A stretch of DNA of 64,000 bases from Moringa oleifera. Taxonomy: Eukaryota; Streptophyta; Magnoliopsida; Brassicales; Moringaceae. Positions within the stretch are counted from its first letter, which is position 1; each line of letters begins with the position of its first letter. The notes under the pieces were generated by a model. The model saw only the letters and a program-made list of their open reading frames with translations, did not search any database and was not told the DNA's origin. The position numbers and the translations under genes were made by a program. The DNA lies in the NCBI GenBank assembly GCA_021397835.1, contig JAJFZO010000120.1:549501-613500 (forward strand). The letters run 5' to 3'. This document shows, piece by piece, positions 50,748 through 63,289 of this stretch.

Positions 50748-51060
50748 AGTCTTTTTTCACTTTACAACTTGTGTCCAACCAAATAATGCATCAAATATTA
50801 GAAAGAATAATTAAAAATGCAAATGAGCATGTTTTGAGTTTTTACGACAAAATAGGTACTCCTACATAACAGAAAAACAAACAATCTGTATTTTAGCATT
50901 TCTTATTTTTTTCACTTTACAACTTGTGTCCAATCGGACAAAGCATCAAATATCAAAAACAAAGAAATGAGCATATCTTGAGTTTTACACCAAAAGAACA
51001 ATCAAAGAAAAGCTTTCCACTAAACTATATATCATTGTGACAAAAGGAGAAGACTTTTAC

Positions 51061-51139
51061 CTTTAAAAGCAAATTTGGTACTAGAAAGCCAGTGGGTGCA
51101 CTTGATAGCTGCTCTATGCCCAGCGGGTGTAGTCAAAAT
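51061..51139 (-). pseudogene. ELP2 exon copy (ILTTPAGH...)
   Basis: Encodes ILTTPAGHRAAIKCTHWLSS then TKFAFK before a GTAAAA donor, closer to plant ELP2 than the copy at 2542-2620. It is open in one frame and has an AG acceptor immediately before ATTTTG. The next ELP2 exon is absent, because the duplication ends at 50,748. Confidence 0.75.
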
Positions 51140-51606
51140 CTGAGTACTCTACCCACTGTAAATTGAAGGAAAAGAAAAGTTCACAGATGAGTGGATAGCA
51201 TCCCCACAGTTCAAAGCCTATGAAATGCAGAAAACTAGTGGTGGAGAGGTGGACAGGAAAACTGTTTCATTTACCTAAAATAAAGCTTCCATTGACAAGT
51301 CATAATTTCAAATCAACAATAACTATAAGGCTGTAGAAGACAACGGAAATGTGATAGTTCACTGTATCATTCAAATGATAAATTATTCAGACCAAACAAT
51401 GGTTTATTCCACTCAAAATGGACACAACAATGTCCTCAATGTATCAAAAGTGAGTTGTAAAGCTAAGAACGATTACTTTACCAGTGCCACTCTGAGAATT
51501 ACCTTGATAAATGGTGCACGATTTTTGAAATAGCAACTTTTCACCTAGAAATCAAGTGCTGATTGAGCTTGATTTTCTTCAACTAGATATACTTCTAATT
51601 CGGTTC

Positions 51607-51774
51607 CAGTAAGCTTGATATCCATAGGAAGATGGGAAAACAATATCCAAAACATTGACAATGCCATCAAGAGAAGTACATACAAATATTGCATTGCTTT
51701 TAGAAACCAAAATCCAGTGATGCAAGTAACACCTTTCTTATGTGATCGCGGTAATTGAAAGAGATCCTGCAGTA
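51607..51774 (-). pseudogene. ELP2 WD-repeat segment copy in duplication B
   Basis: Equivalent to 3092-3255 and 4355-4523, but the WRHV part is damaged (cctgcagta replaces cctccagta plus the following bases), leaving the SHKKGVTCITG part and the following VNVLDIVFPSSYG-like piece. It is fused to the ELEVYLV exon as in copy A. Confidence 0.65.
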
Positions 51775-52774
51775 TTTAAAATTAAAAAAAAAAGAGGAAA
51801 AAAAGCAAAGATAATGTAATATCTAAAATTTTGAAAAAGAAAAGGTGGACAAAACATCAAAAAAAAAAAAAAAGCCATTGAAACTCTTCCCTTTGCGAAC
51901 ACATTTTTCTTTTTTTTATGTCAAAAACAAAGTAAAACATTAAATTAGCTATGAGGCACAAAGGGAATGCCACCCATGTACATAAAATGGTAAGATTTCA
52001 TTAAAAGAAAACACAACCAAGACAGTACCGTAAGCAGAATTTTCAAATGTCTATCCATCCCTCTCAAGCCAAGGTCATTCAATGCCAAAATAATACTAGC
52101 CTCTCCCCATTACTCCTCTAACCTATTTGTTCTAATTAACAACTGTAACAGAAAGCATACTCAACAGCCTTACACCCAACAATCTCATAACTACGATAGT
52201 GTCCTATTCTTTTTGGACTCATACCCAGTCCCCACATAATGGCCAAACAACCAAGTGTCAAGCTCAGCACCTCATTGTGTTTTCTTCCACCATACAATGC
52301 GATATGAATTCGTGATCTAACACTACCACATAACATAATGAAATAGATGTTATTATGTCATTATCAAATGAAACTAGTGATAGCTGCTCTGTGACCAGCG
52401 AGTATAGTCAAAATCTGAGTACTCTACCCACTGTAAATTGAAGGAAAAGAAAAGTTCACAAATGAGTGGATAGCATCCCACAGTTCAAAGCCTATAAAAT
52501 GCAGAAAACCAGTGGTAGAGAGGTTGACAGAAAAACTATTTCATTTGCCTGAAATAAAGCTTACATTGACAAGTCATAATTTCAAATCAACAATAACTAT
52601 AAGGCTGTATAAGTAAACAGAAATGATAGTTTACTGCATCATTCAAATGATAAATTATTCAGACCAAACAATGGTTTATTCCACTCAAAATGGACACAAC
52701 AATGTCCTCAACGTATCAAAAGTGAGTTGTGAAGCTAAGGATGATTTCTTTACGTGTGCCACTGTGGGAATTAC

Positions 52775-53607
52775 CTTAACAAATGGTGCAGGATTTCTGA
52801 AATGGCAACTTTTCACCCAGAAATCAAGTGCTGATTGAGCTTGATTTTCTCCAACTAGATATACTTCTAATTCAGCTCTAAGAAACTTGTTCAGTCTTCT
52901 CTGTACTCTTAATATCAACTCTTTGTGGTGGCCACCATTATCCTTAAAACCTTCCCCTGCACCATTCTATAACCAGTAATCAAAAGTTTCCAATCAAGTA
53001 TAATCAAATTCAATTACTTAAGCAACCAAATTAAGAAACCAAATTTGGAGGTAACAACATTCAAATCCTTCCTCACTCCATTCTATAACCAGTAATCAAA
53101 AGTTTCTAATCAAGCACAATCAAATTGAATTACCTAACCAACCAAATCAAAAAACTAAATTCTAAGATAACAACATTCAAATCCTCTCCATATAGCGTAG
53201 AAGAATATACCAGAAAAAATCTCCCAGCTGATCGACGCCTCCACGGTCAAGTAGCCAAATCGCAGAGCCCATTCTCAAATTTCTCCAAAGTTTCTACCTA
53301 TGTTTTTTCTCTCAAACTTTCTCTCTCTAAATTTCTCCCTCCGTAATAAATCTCTCTTTCTCTTCCAATCTATGCAATTTATAGTACGAGCACGCAACGG
53401 TCATATTACCTTATAAGCATTAAATTTCGAAAATCCACATAACGGCATTGGTCCAGCGTTGAGCATTTGCCACTGGTAAGAAAACGATCCTGTATGTGCG
53501 CGCGCACGTGTTCCTACCTGTTCGGGTTGAGCATCCTTCAAGCCATTCCTTCTTCCCTTCATAGAAACGGCCTCGCTTTTGCTAACCAGAGGGGGAGAGA
53601 GAGGCAT
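52775..53607 (-). CDS. Possible two-exon gene start, unrecognised protein (copy B)
   Basis: Second copy of the model at 5516-6360. Exon 1 (53607-53410) is identical to copy A over all 66 codons. Exon 2 (52966-52775) has 64 open codons and the same phase-0 junctions. By contrast, the intron between them has a deletion and several substitutions relative to copy A. No function is assigned; the weak hAT-dimerisation resemblance of exon 2 is discussed at copy A. Exon identity with diverged flanks could reflect selection, gene conversion, or simply a short time since duplication. Confidence 0.35.
53496..53510. other. CG-alternating palindrome overlapping CACGTG (copy B)
   Basis: Identical to 6249-6263, inside exon 1 of copy B. 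CpG sites decay quickly when methylated, so conservation of five CpG-type steps in both copies is noteworthy in this AT-rich, transposon-rich setting. Confidence 0.6.
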
Positions 53608-53829
53608 GGTCTTCTATGCAGACTAATCTGTCTCTTCTAGTTCGGGAGGTTGCCTTTGCGTGAGTGAAGTCCAAGGAGGAAGGCTATTATTTCTGTGTAC
53701 GGTGCAGCTCATGTAGCCAAATTACTATCCTCTGTGATCTACCTTACTGAATACATTGGTTTGAATCAGTACTTTCATGCCATGTGTTCAAGCATTTAAT
53801 ATCCTTGCATTTTAAGAGAGTTTAAAAAA

Positions 53830-56800
53830 AAAAGTGAAATGATAAAGTTTTTTAACATGTGGAATTGGTGGGATACAGATATTGAGACTTCCGAGCTCCA
53901 TATATGTTATAATTTAATGTATATAATATATATATATATATATACATGTATTTTTATATGTGTGAGCATGTATGCACTTGTATGCATGCTTTATTAACCA
54001 TTGCACAAAACAGAATAAAAGCATCTATTTTTATTTGAAAATGTTAATTCTAAAAAATTATTTAAAATGATGTATTTTGCTTGAATATAATCAAAGATGA
54101 GAGATTTATGAAAAAAAAATTGAATTCTTTCTAGCAATAGATCTATAGTTTTGAATTCAATATCTCGAAAAATAATATATTTACCATATCAAAATTGATT
54201 TGATTTATTATATAAAATTGATAAAAATATATAACAATATATAAATCTTATTTTTAGTATTTATTTATTTTTTATTTTGATAAAAAAACTATATTTATTG
54301 AGTGATAATTTAAAACCAAAAGAATAACAAGAATGTTTAATTAAATTTAAATCAACATGACGCCAATGTTTTTTATTAGAAGGGATTGTAATGGAGAAGT
54401 TGCTAAATATCTATGTTTTCCTCAAAAAATCAAAAAAAATACAAAAAAATCTTAATTATAAAAATATAAAATAATATAAATTTATTTTTCTAGCAATCAT
54501 AAAAGTATTATTGAAATTTTATTCATAAACACATCAAAAAATGCAAAAAAAACCCTTAAAATCTAAAAATAAACAAAAAAAATGCAAAACACAAAAGAAA
54601 AGGATAAAACTAAGAAAACGATGAAAAAACAAAAATAATAAAAAAATTTCATAAATAAAAAAAATCAAATAAAAAAAATCCAAAAAATGAAGTTACTAGA
54701 AAAAAAATAAGAGAAAGAAATTAAAAATACATAATAAAATTCTAATATAGATATATATATATATATGTAAGAAAAAAATTGAAAAAACCCAAAGTAATTA
54801 AAAAAAGAAAAAAAGAGAAAAAAAAGTTCAACAAAAATCATGATAATACATATAAAAAAGGCAATAATAAAAACAAAAAAAAAAATCATTGCAAAACAGA
54901 AAATAGATTTTGTTAGAAAAAAATAGTACAAAATGTAATATAAAATATATATATATACTAAAAAAATTATAAATCTATAATTTAAAATAACACATATGTT
55001 TGGAGTGAAGAGAAAGAGATAAGGATAAAATAACATAAAATTGTTTTTCTAGTAATTATAAAGATAATAACTACATTTGATAAAAACATCAAAAAAATGC
55101 AAAAAAAAATCTTAAATATAAAATAAAATAAATTTATTTTTCCTGTAATTATAAAAATATTATTCAAATTTTATTCAAAAACACAGCAAAAAAATGTAAA
55201 AAAACCTCAAAAAATCTAAAAAAATACAAAAAATGCAAAACACAAAAAGAAACGGATAAAAATTAAGAAAACAATGAGAATATAAAATTAATAAAAAAAA
55301 TTTCATAAATAAAAAATAAAGTAAAAATGCAAAAATATAAAAAATAAATAAAATAACAAAATCCAAAAAAATGAAGTTACTAGAAAAAAATAAAAAAAAA
55401 GATATTAAAAATACACAATAAAATTCTAATATATATATATGTGTGTGTGTGAGAGAGAGAAAAAAAATTAAAAAAACGCCAAGTAATTAAAAGAAAACAA
55501 GAAAAAAAAGAGTAAAAAATTCAACCAAAATCATGATAATACATATAAAAACAAAGACAATAGTAGAAAAAACAAATCATTGTAAAACAAGAAAACAAAT
55601 TTTATTGAAAAAGAAAATAGTAAAAAATATAATATAACATATATATATCAAAAAAATTATAAATCTATAATTTAAAGTAACACATATGTTTGGAGTCAAG
55701 CGAAAGAGATAAGGAAAAAAGTAACATAAAATTGTTTTCCAGTAATTATAAAGATAATATCTACATTTTGTTAAAAAAATAAAAAATACAAAAAAAACCT
55801 TAAATATAAAAATATAAAATAATATAAATTTATTTTTCCAGTAATCATAAAAAATATTATTCAAATTTTATTCATAAACACATCAAAAAAAAGTGAGAAA
55901 CCTCAAAAAAAAAAATCTTTACAAAATACAACAAATGCAAAACACAAAAGAAAAGGATAAAAATTAAGAAAAAATAAGAAAATAAAAATAATAAAAAATT
56001 CATAAATAAAAATTAAAGCAAAAACTCAAAAATATAAAAAATCAAATAAAATAAAAATTCAAAAAAATAAAATTATTAGAAGAAAATAAGAGAAAGAAAT
56101 TAAAAATACACAATAAAATTCTAATATTTACATATATGTGAAAAAAATTAAAAAAACTCAAAGTAATTAAAGGAAAATAATAATAAAAGAATTAAAAAAT
56201 TCAACAAAAATCATGACAATACATATAAAAAAAGGCAATAGTAAAAAAATAAAAATCATTGCAAACCAAGAAAATAGATTTTATTGAAAAAATAGTAAAA
56301 AAATAAAATAAAATAAAGTATGAAAATAAGAGAAAAATATATCAAAAAATCATAAAATAAGAAGAAAATCAAATAAATAAAATCTAAAAAATCAAAGAAA
56401 TTAAAAAATTAAAGATTAAAAAACTTAAAAGTTAAGAACATGAAGAGTTAGTAATGTAAAATATTAAAACAATTCAAGAATCAAAAGATATTCTATAAAA
56501 AAAATTTAAAAAATAATTTTAATTTGCATTGATCTTTTAAATAAATATAAAACAAAAATACAATAAATAAGATAATAAAAAACTAAAAATAAGACAAAGA
56601 AATAAAAAGTGTCTAAAATAAATAAATATAAGTATGTGAAAAATAAAATCAAATTCAAAAAATCAAATGAAAAAAAATTAAAAATTAAAAACTAAATTAA
56701 TAAACAAAATTGCAACCACTTGATAAAATCTAATATTTGTTATTTTACTAAATTAAAATAATCAAAGATGATAATAATAAAAATTATTTGAATATTTTAA

Positions 56801-57886
56801 TTTTAATTTTTGTATTATTGCGAATCCAAGGAAAGGTAAGATCACTTAAAATTATTTTTTCAATAATTATAAGAGATATTATTAAATTTTGTTCAAAAAA
56901 TGAAAAAAAAATGTTAGAAAAACTCAAAAAATCTAAAAAATACTAAAAAAACACAAGAAAAGAAAAAATATAAAAATATACAAAAATATAAAAGATCAAA
57001 AAAATATTTTAAAAATAAAAGTGAATAAAAAAATCAAATAAAATAAAAAATTCAAGAAAAATAAAATTACTAAAAAATGAGAAAAAGAAATTAAAAATAC
57101 CTAAAAATTAAAAAATTAAAAAACCCTAAAGAAATTAATAGAAAATATGAAAAAAAGAGAAAAAAATCCAACAAAAAAGGACAAACATATATATACATAT
57201 AAGACTATATATAAAACAATTTTTCGAGAAAATATTTAATCAAAAATTTTGGATGCTAGGACAGATCAAGCCCACAAAGTGAGTCATTTAAAACTTTTTG
57301 TTAGTATCATGTCAATGGTCTATATGGTGGAGCAAAAGTAACAAATAGAAAAAACATTTGCTTAACCACTAAAATTAAGCCAACATGAGTCAAAATTTAT
57401 AAAAAAAACATAAACAATGTGAAGATAATTTTTTTATATAATTAAACATAAGTAATTTTTTGTTAATTTTAATTTTTTAAAAAATTATATATATAATGTT
57501 AATAAAATATTATAAATAACATGCATTTGGAATAATATTTTCACTTTTAGCCATAAAACTTCTTTCAAGATTTTTGAATCATTAACTAAATTTTAACTAT
57601 TAATATATTGTACCACACATTGTTTTAAATTTTTTAAAATTATTATCACTAAAGGTTAATAATTTTTTTGAATTATACACAAATATATACTGAATTAAAA
57701 TATATTGTGAAAAATTCAATAATAATTTGCATCATAAAAATTATTATAAATAAATTTAAGATAATTATGTAAATAGACAAGATAACTAAATTTTAATTTA
57801 AAATAATGACCAATTAAAAGAATTTTTTTCTAATATTATTATGCCATTAATTGTAAAAAATTTATGAAAATATAAGAAATCAATAA
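53830..57886. other. A-rich low-complexity region of duplication B, with a ~690-bp tandem repeat
   Basis: Matches 6600-9870. The phrase attattcaaattttattcat or a close variant recurs near 54,510, 55,158 and 55,857, and the phrase cacatatgtttggagt near 54,991 and 55,681. This indicates about three tandem units of 650-700 bp, where copy A has one. Long open frames on the minus strand here are F/I/L-rich translations of A runs and are not genes. AT microsatellites occur at 53,925-53,944 and 55,431-55,440. Confidence 0.8.
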
Positions 57887-57895
57887 AATTTTAAA
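57880..57895. other. Empty insertion site corresponding to the CACTA-like element
   Basis: Sequence before this point matches the left flank of the element (to 9870) and sequence after it matches the right flank (from 14,815): caataaaattttaaatttta runs through uninterrupted. It dates the insertion to after the large duplication, or means that copy B descends from an element-free allele. Confidence 0.85.
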
Positions 57896-58285
57896 TTTTA
57901 AATGATAAAAATTAAAATATCATTGAAATTATATGAAAATTTTAAAAAAATAAAAATTTTGTTCTTATTATAAATTTAAAATAAGTTTAGAAAACTAAAT
58001 TTATAAAAAATATTTATCTATTTAAAAAAAATGATAATTGAAATGAGGCTTTACCTAATAGCTGACCTTGCTGGCTGTTTCTCTTATTCCCTGCTAGTTC
58101 TAGTATCATTGCAAATCATGAAATAACTAACAATGTATTGGTTTCTACATTGAAAATAAGAAGTATTCACGTGAAAAATGATTGATGTGGCTGTTGTAGT
58201 TTTTAATCAGTTGGCTTTTCGACCTTTATTTGAGTTGAATCATTAAATTGTTAAGCCTGCATTTTGAGCATCATACAACTAAAAT

Positions 58286-61200
58286 TACAAGATACTCAAA
58301 TTGTCACTGAGTATTAGTGTTTAAGACAATTCCAATCATTTTTCTTTCAACATTTATCTCCAAAAAAAAATTAAAAAATAAAACTTGTGAAAAAAATTCA
58401 TGTAATAATCACTTTACATAATAATAGTTGAAATTTAAATCGAATGCAAAGCTTTTTTCTCAACCCAATAATGAGAAGTATTATGCAATTGATGATTTTA
58501 GCAAATAAAGTAAAAGAACACTAAATCACAAGCACTGTAATAATTGGCGCTTAGTCTTCTGTTGATGCCTCAAGTTTTCCTCGGGGGCAATTCAAATAGC
58601 AAATATGTCTTGTTCTTCTAAGTGTCTGTCAATGTCGGCTTCTACTTATGTCATTGTTAAGACTTGTGTAATTGACAACCTGACCAACTTGCTATAACCA
58701 TATATATATCTAATTTAATTCTATAGCATATGCATAAGTCTTAAGAAATAGATATTAAACATAAAACACCCGTCACTAGTACAACGGTTTCATTATTTAA
58801 TAAACAACTTTAAAATTGCAAACCCATATTAGAAATTTAAAAGAAACATAAGTTCAAATCATCAATACTTAGTAAAGAAGGAAGTTAGGAATGTAACCAA
58901 CCAAAACTTAAAAAGATTTTATAAGTCATCTTAAAGCCAAATAACCACTATTCTAAAAAAAAAAAAAAGAAAGAAAAACGAAACATCCATAGTTGCTTTT
59001 TGAAAAATGACAATAAATTAAGACATCTGTACCTTTTTTTTTTTTTGGGGGCGGGGGGAAAAAAAACCTTGCCACATCAAAATTGTCCATCCCCAAAGAA
59101 AAAAATTTCAAGAATAAAAAAATAAAAAATAAAGAATAAAAACGTAACTAATTATTGCAATGTGAAGTAATATTAACAAATTAATTGAAGAATCGAGAAA
59201 ACAGGAAATAAATGATAAGGGCCAAAAAAACATAACCTCTTATGTATATATTGAATGTAATTTAAAACTAGTTTTAGCCCTTAAATAAACAATTACACAT
59301 AATGTAATATGCTCAAGCGCAACAATTTTAAAGAATATATATATGCCTAGTAAGCCAAAAGAATACTTAAAAATTATAAAAAGATTAAGCATAACACCTA
59401 ATTGTCAAATAGGATGATTACATGATAGGTTTGAAAGATCTTGAAGACTACAGAAAATGGCATTGATTTAACATTATCAAATTAAATAATTTTTCTAGGA
59501 ATATCTGTATCCTATGAAACCATATTGGATATGACTTCTTTAATTGAAAGCAATCCAACTCTCAAAATTTAGATTTATTTACCATAAACCATCCATGAAT
59601 TTGATTTTTGCACTATTAAAAAATTCAGCCTAGAGCTAAACAATCATTATTATGATTTTCCTATATATATATATATACATATATACATATACATACATAC
59701 ATACATATAGCATCGCTGAATTATAACAATACTGAAGTAATAACAATTAAAGTAAGATGATATGCAAGCATACCTTAATTTCTTAAGATAGGCAATTTTA
59801 ACATGCAACTATTAGTATAGAAACTAGCCTAAAAGATGTTGGCAACCAATTCAATAGAGTTAAAAAGAGAATATTACAACATAAAAAAGTTGCTAAGGTT
59901 GACTTTCCTCTAAGATTTTTAAATATTCAATATGGAAAATGATTTTTTTATCATTTAAATATTTTAAAATTTTTTGAAAAATTACAAATCTCATAATGCA
60001 AAAGTTCATAATTTTTGAATAACAAATTTAAATGTTCTGAGAAAAACAAACTTGAAATATATGTTTTAAAATCCTTAACAATTTGCAAATCTAATAACTC
60101 TCCATAGAATTCATCCAAAGCAATTAATAAAGTAATAACAGAAATTTCTCTCTACAAATCCTAGCTATAGGTCTTGCATTTACTCAAGAGTATTAAATGC
60201 AAATAAACAAGTTTTTCATTTACTCAAGAGTATTAAATGCAAATAAGAGAGATAAGAGAATATGAGTTGCAGACGTACCAACATGCACCCTGTGATTACA
60301 GCTCAATGAATAGGTTGCCATGGCATTCTCAACACTTTCTTTTTTAACATCTCTCATCCTTGCGTGTTTTTGTTCACCATCTCTACACATCGTATAATGA
60401 CATTATTACTTATGGCATTTCTTTGAGCATATCATTTGTAAAACCCATGACTATTAGACAACACAAAGACACACAGAAAGAGAGCAAGAGAGATCGAGCT
60501 TAACAATTAACATTATAGATACATCCATAATGCGAAAAAGAAAATAGTCTCTTGAAAACTTGAAGTCTTGAATCCTTAATGAGCCAATCTGGAACTAAGA
60601 AAAGCCAATTCAATATCCTTCATAAAATGCGTACTACTCTCAACCTAAAGCTGATACATAACATTCTACTCTAACCACCAAATTGAAACAAAACACAAAT
60701 ACAATAGCATGTTCATATTGGTAGATATTGCTAACACACTCAAGGATCCAACCACTTTTTGGGTCAACCCATGATCTTCATTTCAAGAGTGCATTAATAC
60801 CCACCTATAAGCCTTGGCATTGTGCATATATTGCATTATCACTATCATCACATTCTTATTGCACTTCTTAGAGCTACTAATGTCATTCTTCAAGAATTAT
60901 CCACTTATAACTAGATTAATGAGAAATTATCATTCAACTTACATTTTGACATGATTAAAGTCATAATAGCAATTAGTTAAAAGCATAAAACACAGACACA
61001 CACAAAAAGGATTAAACAAACACAAAGAAAGACAATTTGATGAACTTGGCTTTAACAGTTAAAAAAAAGGAAAAAAAAAGTAGACAGAAAAAGATACTCT
61101 TCTTTTAGAAGAAAATATTAAACTAAACTAAAAGATTAAGATATGTCCAAAACCAATTGAAGTCTCCATAAATTTTTTAAGATATTGCTTAATTTTGGAG

Positions 61201-62270
61201 GAAATGTATTATATCTTTTAAGCCAAATCAAGACAGGTTTAGAGTCAAACATAATAATGCATAAACATGTAAAACCGATAACTAATATCATTTTAAGTAT
61301 TTGCTTTGGAAATAACAAAATGAAATCCAAATAATAATACTTATATCATCTTAAAACTAATAAAATTTTATTGAGAATATATTTTGAAAGAAAATGTAGA
61401 AAAAAAACAAAAAAAAAAAACTACCTCACTCAGAAGAGAGTTGAGATTTGGAGAAAAGAGTGGAAATGTCTTTGAAATAATTATACTCGCCTTTTAGATG
61501 GGCCCTCAAATTTAACTTTGTTGCTATCTTTGCTACCATTGATGAAGTTGTTGCTTGAAAAAAGAGGATTCCACCAATGAGGTTGAGTGCTTATAAACTA
61601 AAACTGTTATTGTTGCTTTCTCAAGTATCACCTGTCAGCATTTGAACCTAAACTGGACAAAAACTAATTTTAACCAAAAGGAGAAAAAGAAAAAGTACTT
61701 TACTTGAGCCAAGAATGCTTGTCTTATAAATTTTGAGAGAATCATGATGGAATGTAAGAGCTTCAATGGTGTGCTTAAGAGAACAAATGTTCTTGATGCG
61801 GAAAGAGATTAAAACATAAGCTATGCAGCGTGGGAGGAAAAGAAGAAGCAATTAGGGCAACACGATTCCTTAGACAAAGGGATGTGGTTTTGATCTTCCA
61901 AAAGTAACCAAAAAAAAAGTAAAATATAATATATCAATTAATTTATTTTAATCCAAAATTCTCCTTACATCAAATTTGTATTAATTATTTATATTAATTC
62001 GATATTGATATAAATAGTTACAATAATTGTGAAATATGTGCAAATTTGATATGTATAAATTATGTACAAATAAAACTTAAACATATAGAATACTTATATT
62101 GCTTGACTTATTAAAATTCTTATAAAGTAATGCATCAAAACATGAAATATGTATTGTTGTAAAATATGATCACAATAAAGATGTAATGAAAATATTAAGA
62201 TAGTTAATTCTAGGTAGCAAAACATAAATTTTTAATATATTATTTTAACAAATTTTCAAATTTTTTTTTA
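58286..62270. other. Intergenic sequence without a recognised gene
   Basis: No protein family is recognised on either strand. Visible structure: a poly-T/G run with gggggcgggggg near 59,047-59,058; a TA/CATA microsatellite at 59,663-59,708; a ~40-bp tandem duplication (catttactcaagagtattaa) at 60,178-60,246. The minus-strand open frames at 61,330-61,136 and 61,851-61,648 are short and unassigned. Confidence 0.6.
60178..60246. repeat. ~40-bp tandem duplication
   Basis: Two copies of a segment starting catttactcaagagtatta and ending aaatgcaaataa, separated by acaagtttttc. Confidence 0.9.
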
Positions 62271-63280
62271 AATTATCACTAAAAAAACATGACAAATACA
62301 AAACATTGCCTTGGAACACTTTCATGGTAATAGCATTATAATTTTTGAAATTTTTTAAAAAATTGAATTTATAATTAACTAAAGCAATTGCCTCGAAAAA
62401 TTTTTGTGGTATCGTTGTAGTGGCAATTGGCTTTATTAATTATAAAAATCATATATTATCACAGTATATTTTTTTGAGAAATTCTTTAATATTAAAAATA
62501 CTACAAATTAATATTTTTATAAGGGTTTTTATGGTATTTCTTATGAAATATTTGTTAAGAAATATTTTTCAAGGATTTTGGTTAGAATTTTTGTCGAAAT
62601 GATAATTTCTCAATATTTTCAAGGTTTTTATAGTTGTGAAAATTTTTTGTAAAATTTTTAATATTTTCTTGTAGTCATATTCTTACGAAACAAAATTTCA
62701 TGGAAAATGGGCAATAAGCTGTCAAAAGTATTTTGCTCCTCAAAAATCTTAATCAAAATTGAAAAGTTGATTAAAAAAATTAAATTTTAATTTATAATTG
62801 ATAAAATTTTCTCATGGAAAGTATAGTAAGGAAAAAATCCAATTTTTTTATAAAATTTTTATGAAAAAAATTATCCACTTAAAAATAATTATTTAAACAA
62901 TATAATTGAATTTTAAAAATAAAATATTTTTAATAAACAAATTTCGTGCGAATTACGCTATTAATTTTTTCAAGGAAGCTTTTGTAAGAATTTTTAAGAA
63001 AATTTTATAAGCATTTTTAAATAAATTTTATATTTTAATTGTTTAATTTTTAATTAAAAATAAAATATAAATTAAAAATGTAAATCATTTCACATGGTAC
63101 TTGTCAAGAAATTTTCTAAAACATTTTTTCAATGGTAAATTTTGTTGAAATTTTCCTAGGAAAAACAATTTATCATTACATATTTATTTCATGAGAGTTT
63201 TTCGTTAGAAATCTCTATATTTCTTATGAAAGTTTTTTCTTTTAGAATTTCGTTGCAAAATTCATGTTTTCTTGTAATGA
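62271..63280. mobile_element. Possible degraded CACTA-type terminal region
   Basis: Two phrases, ttttcttgtagtc (62,664-62,676) and ttttcttgtaatg (63,267-63,279), are reverse complements of near matches to CACTACAAGAAAA, the common plant CACTA terminus. Between them are recurrent short words such as tttcgttgcaaaa, ttttcgttagaaat and aaatttcgtgcg. No left end and no transposase were located. It could equally be unrelated AT-rich DNA. Confidence 0.3.
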
Positions 63281-63289
63281 ATATTAAAC

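Larger units (their letters stand above)
50748..58285. repeat. Large duplication, copy B
   Basis: Direct-orientation copy of 2226-9870 joined to 14815-15222. It contains one full 1.26-kb ELP2-derived unit instead of two, lacks the ~580 bp at 7156-7738 and lacks the 4.9-kb element, but has additional ~690-bp A-rich repeats. The left boundary cuts an AAA module intron (gcaacaa|agtcttttttcac). The right boundary lies at ~58,285, where similarity to 15,222 stops. Confidence 0.88.

Noticed and set aside
54665..55864. Minus-strand open frames of 60-120 codons rich in Phe, Ile, Leu and Tyr
   Set aside because: They are translations of poly-A tracts on the opposite strand. They look like membrane proteins by composition only, with no family motif.
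59031..59066. The gggggcgggggg run as a G-quadruplex regulatory element
   Set aside because: Only two G runs are present and they are flanked by homopolymer T and A. This looks like simple-sequence slippage or assembly noise.
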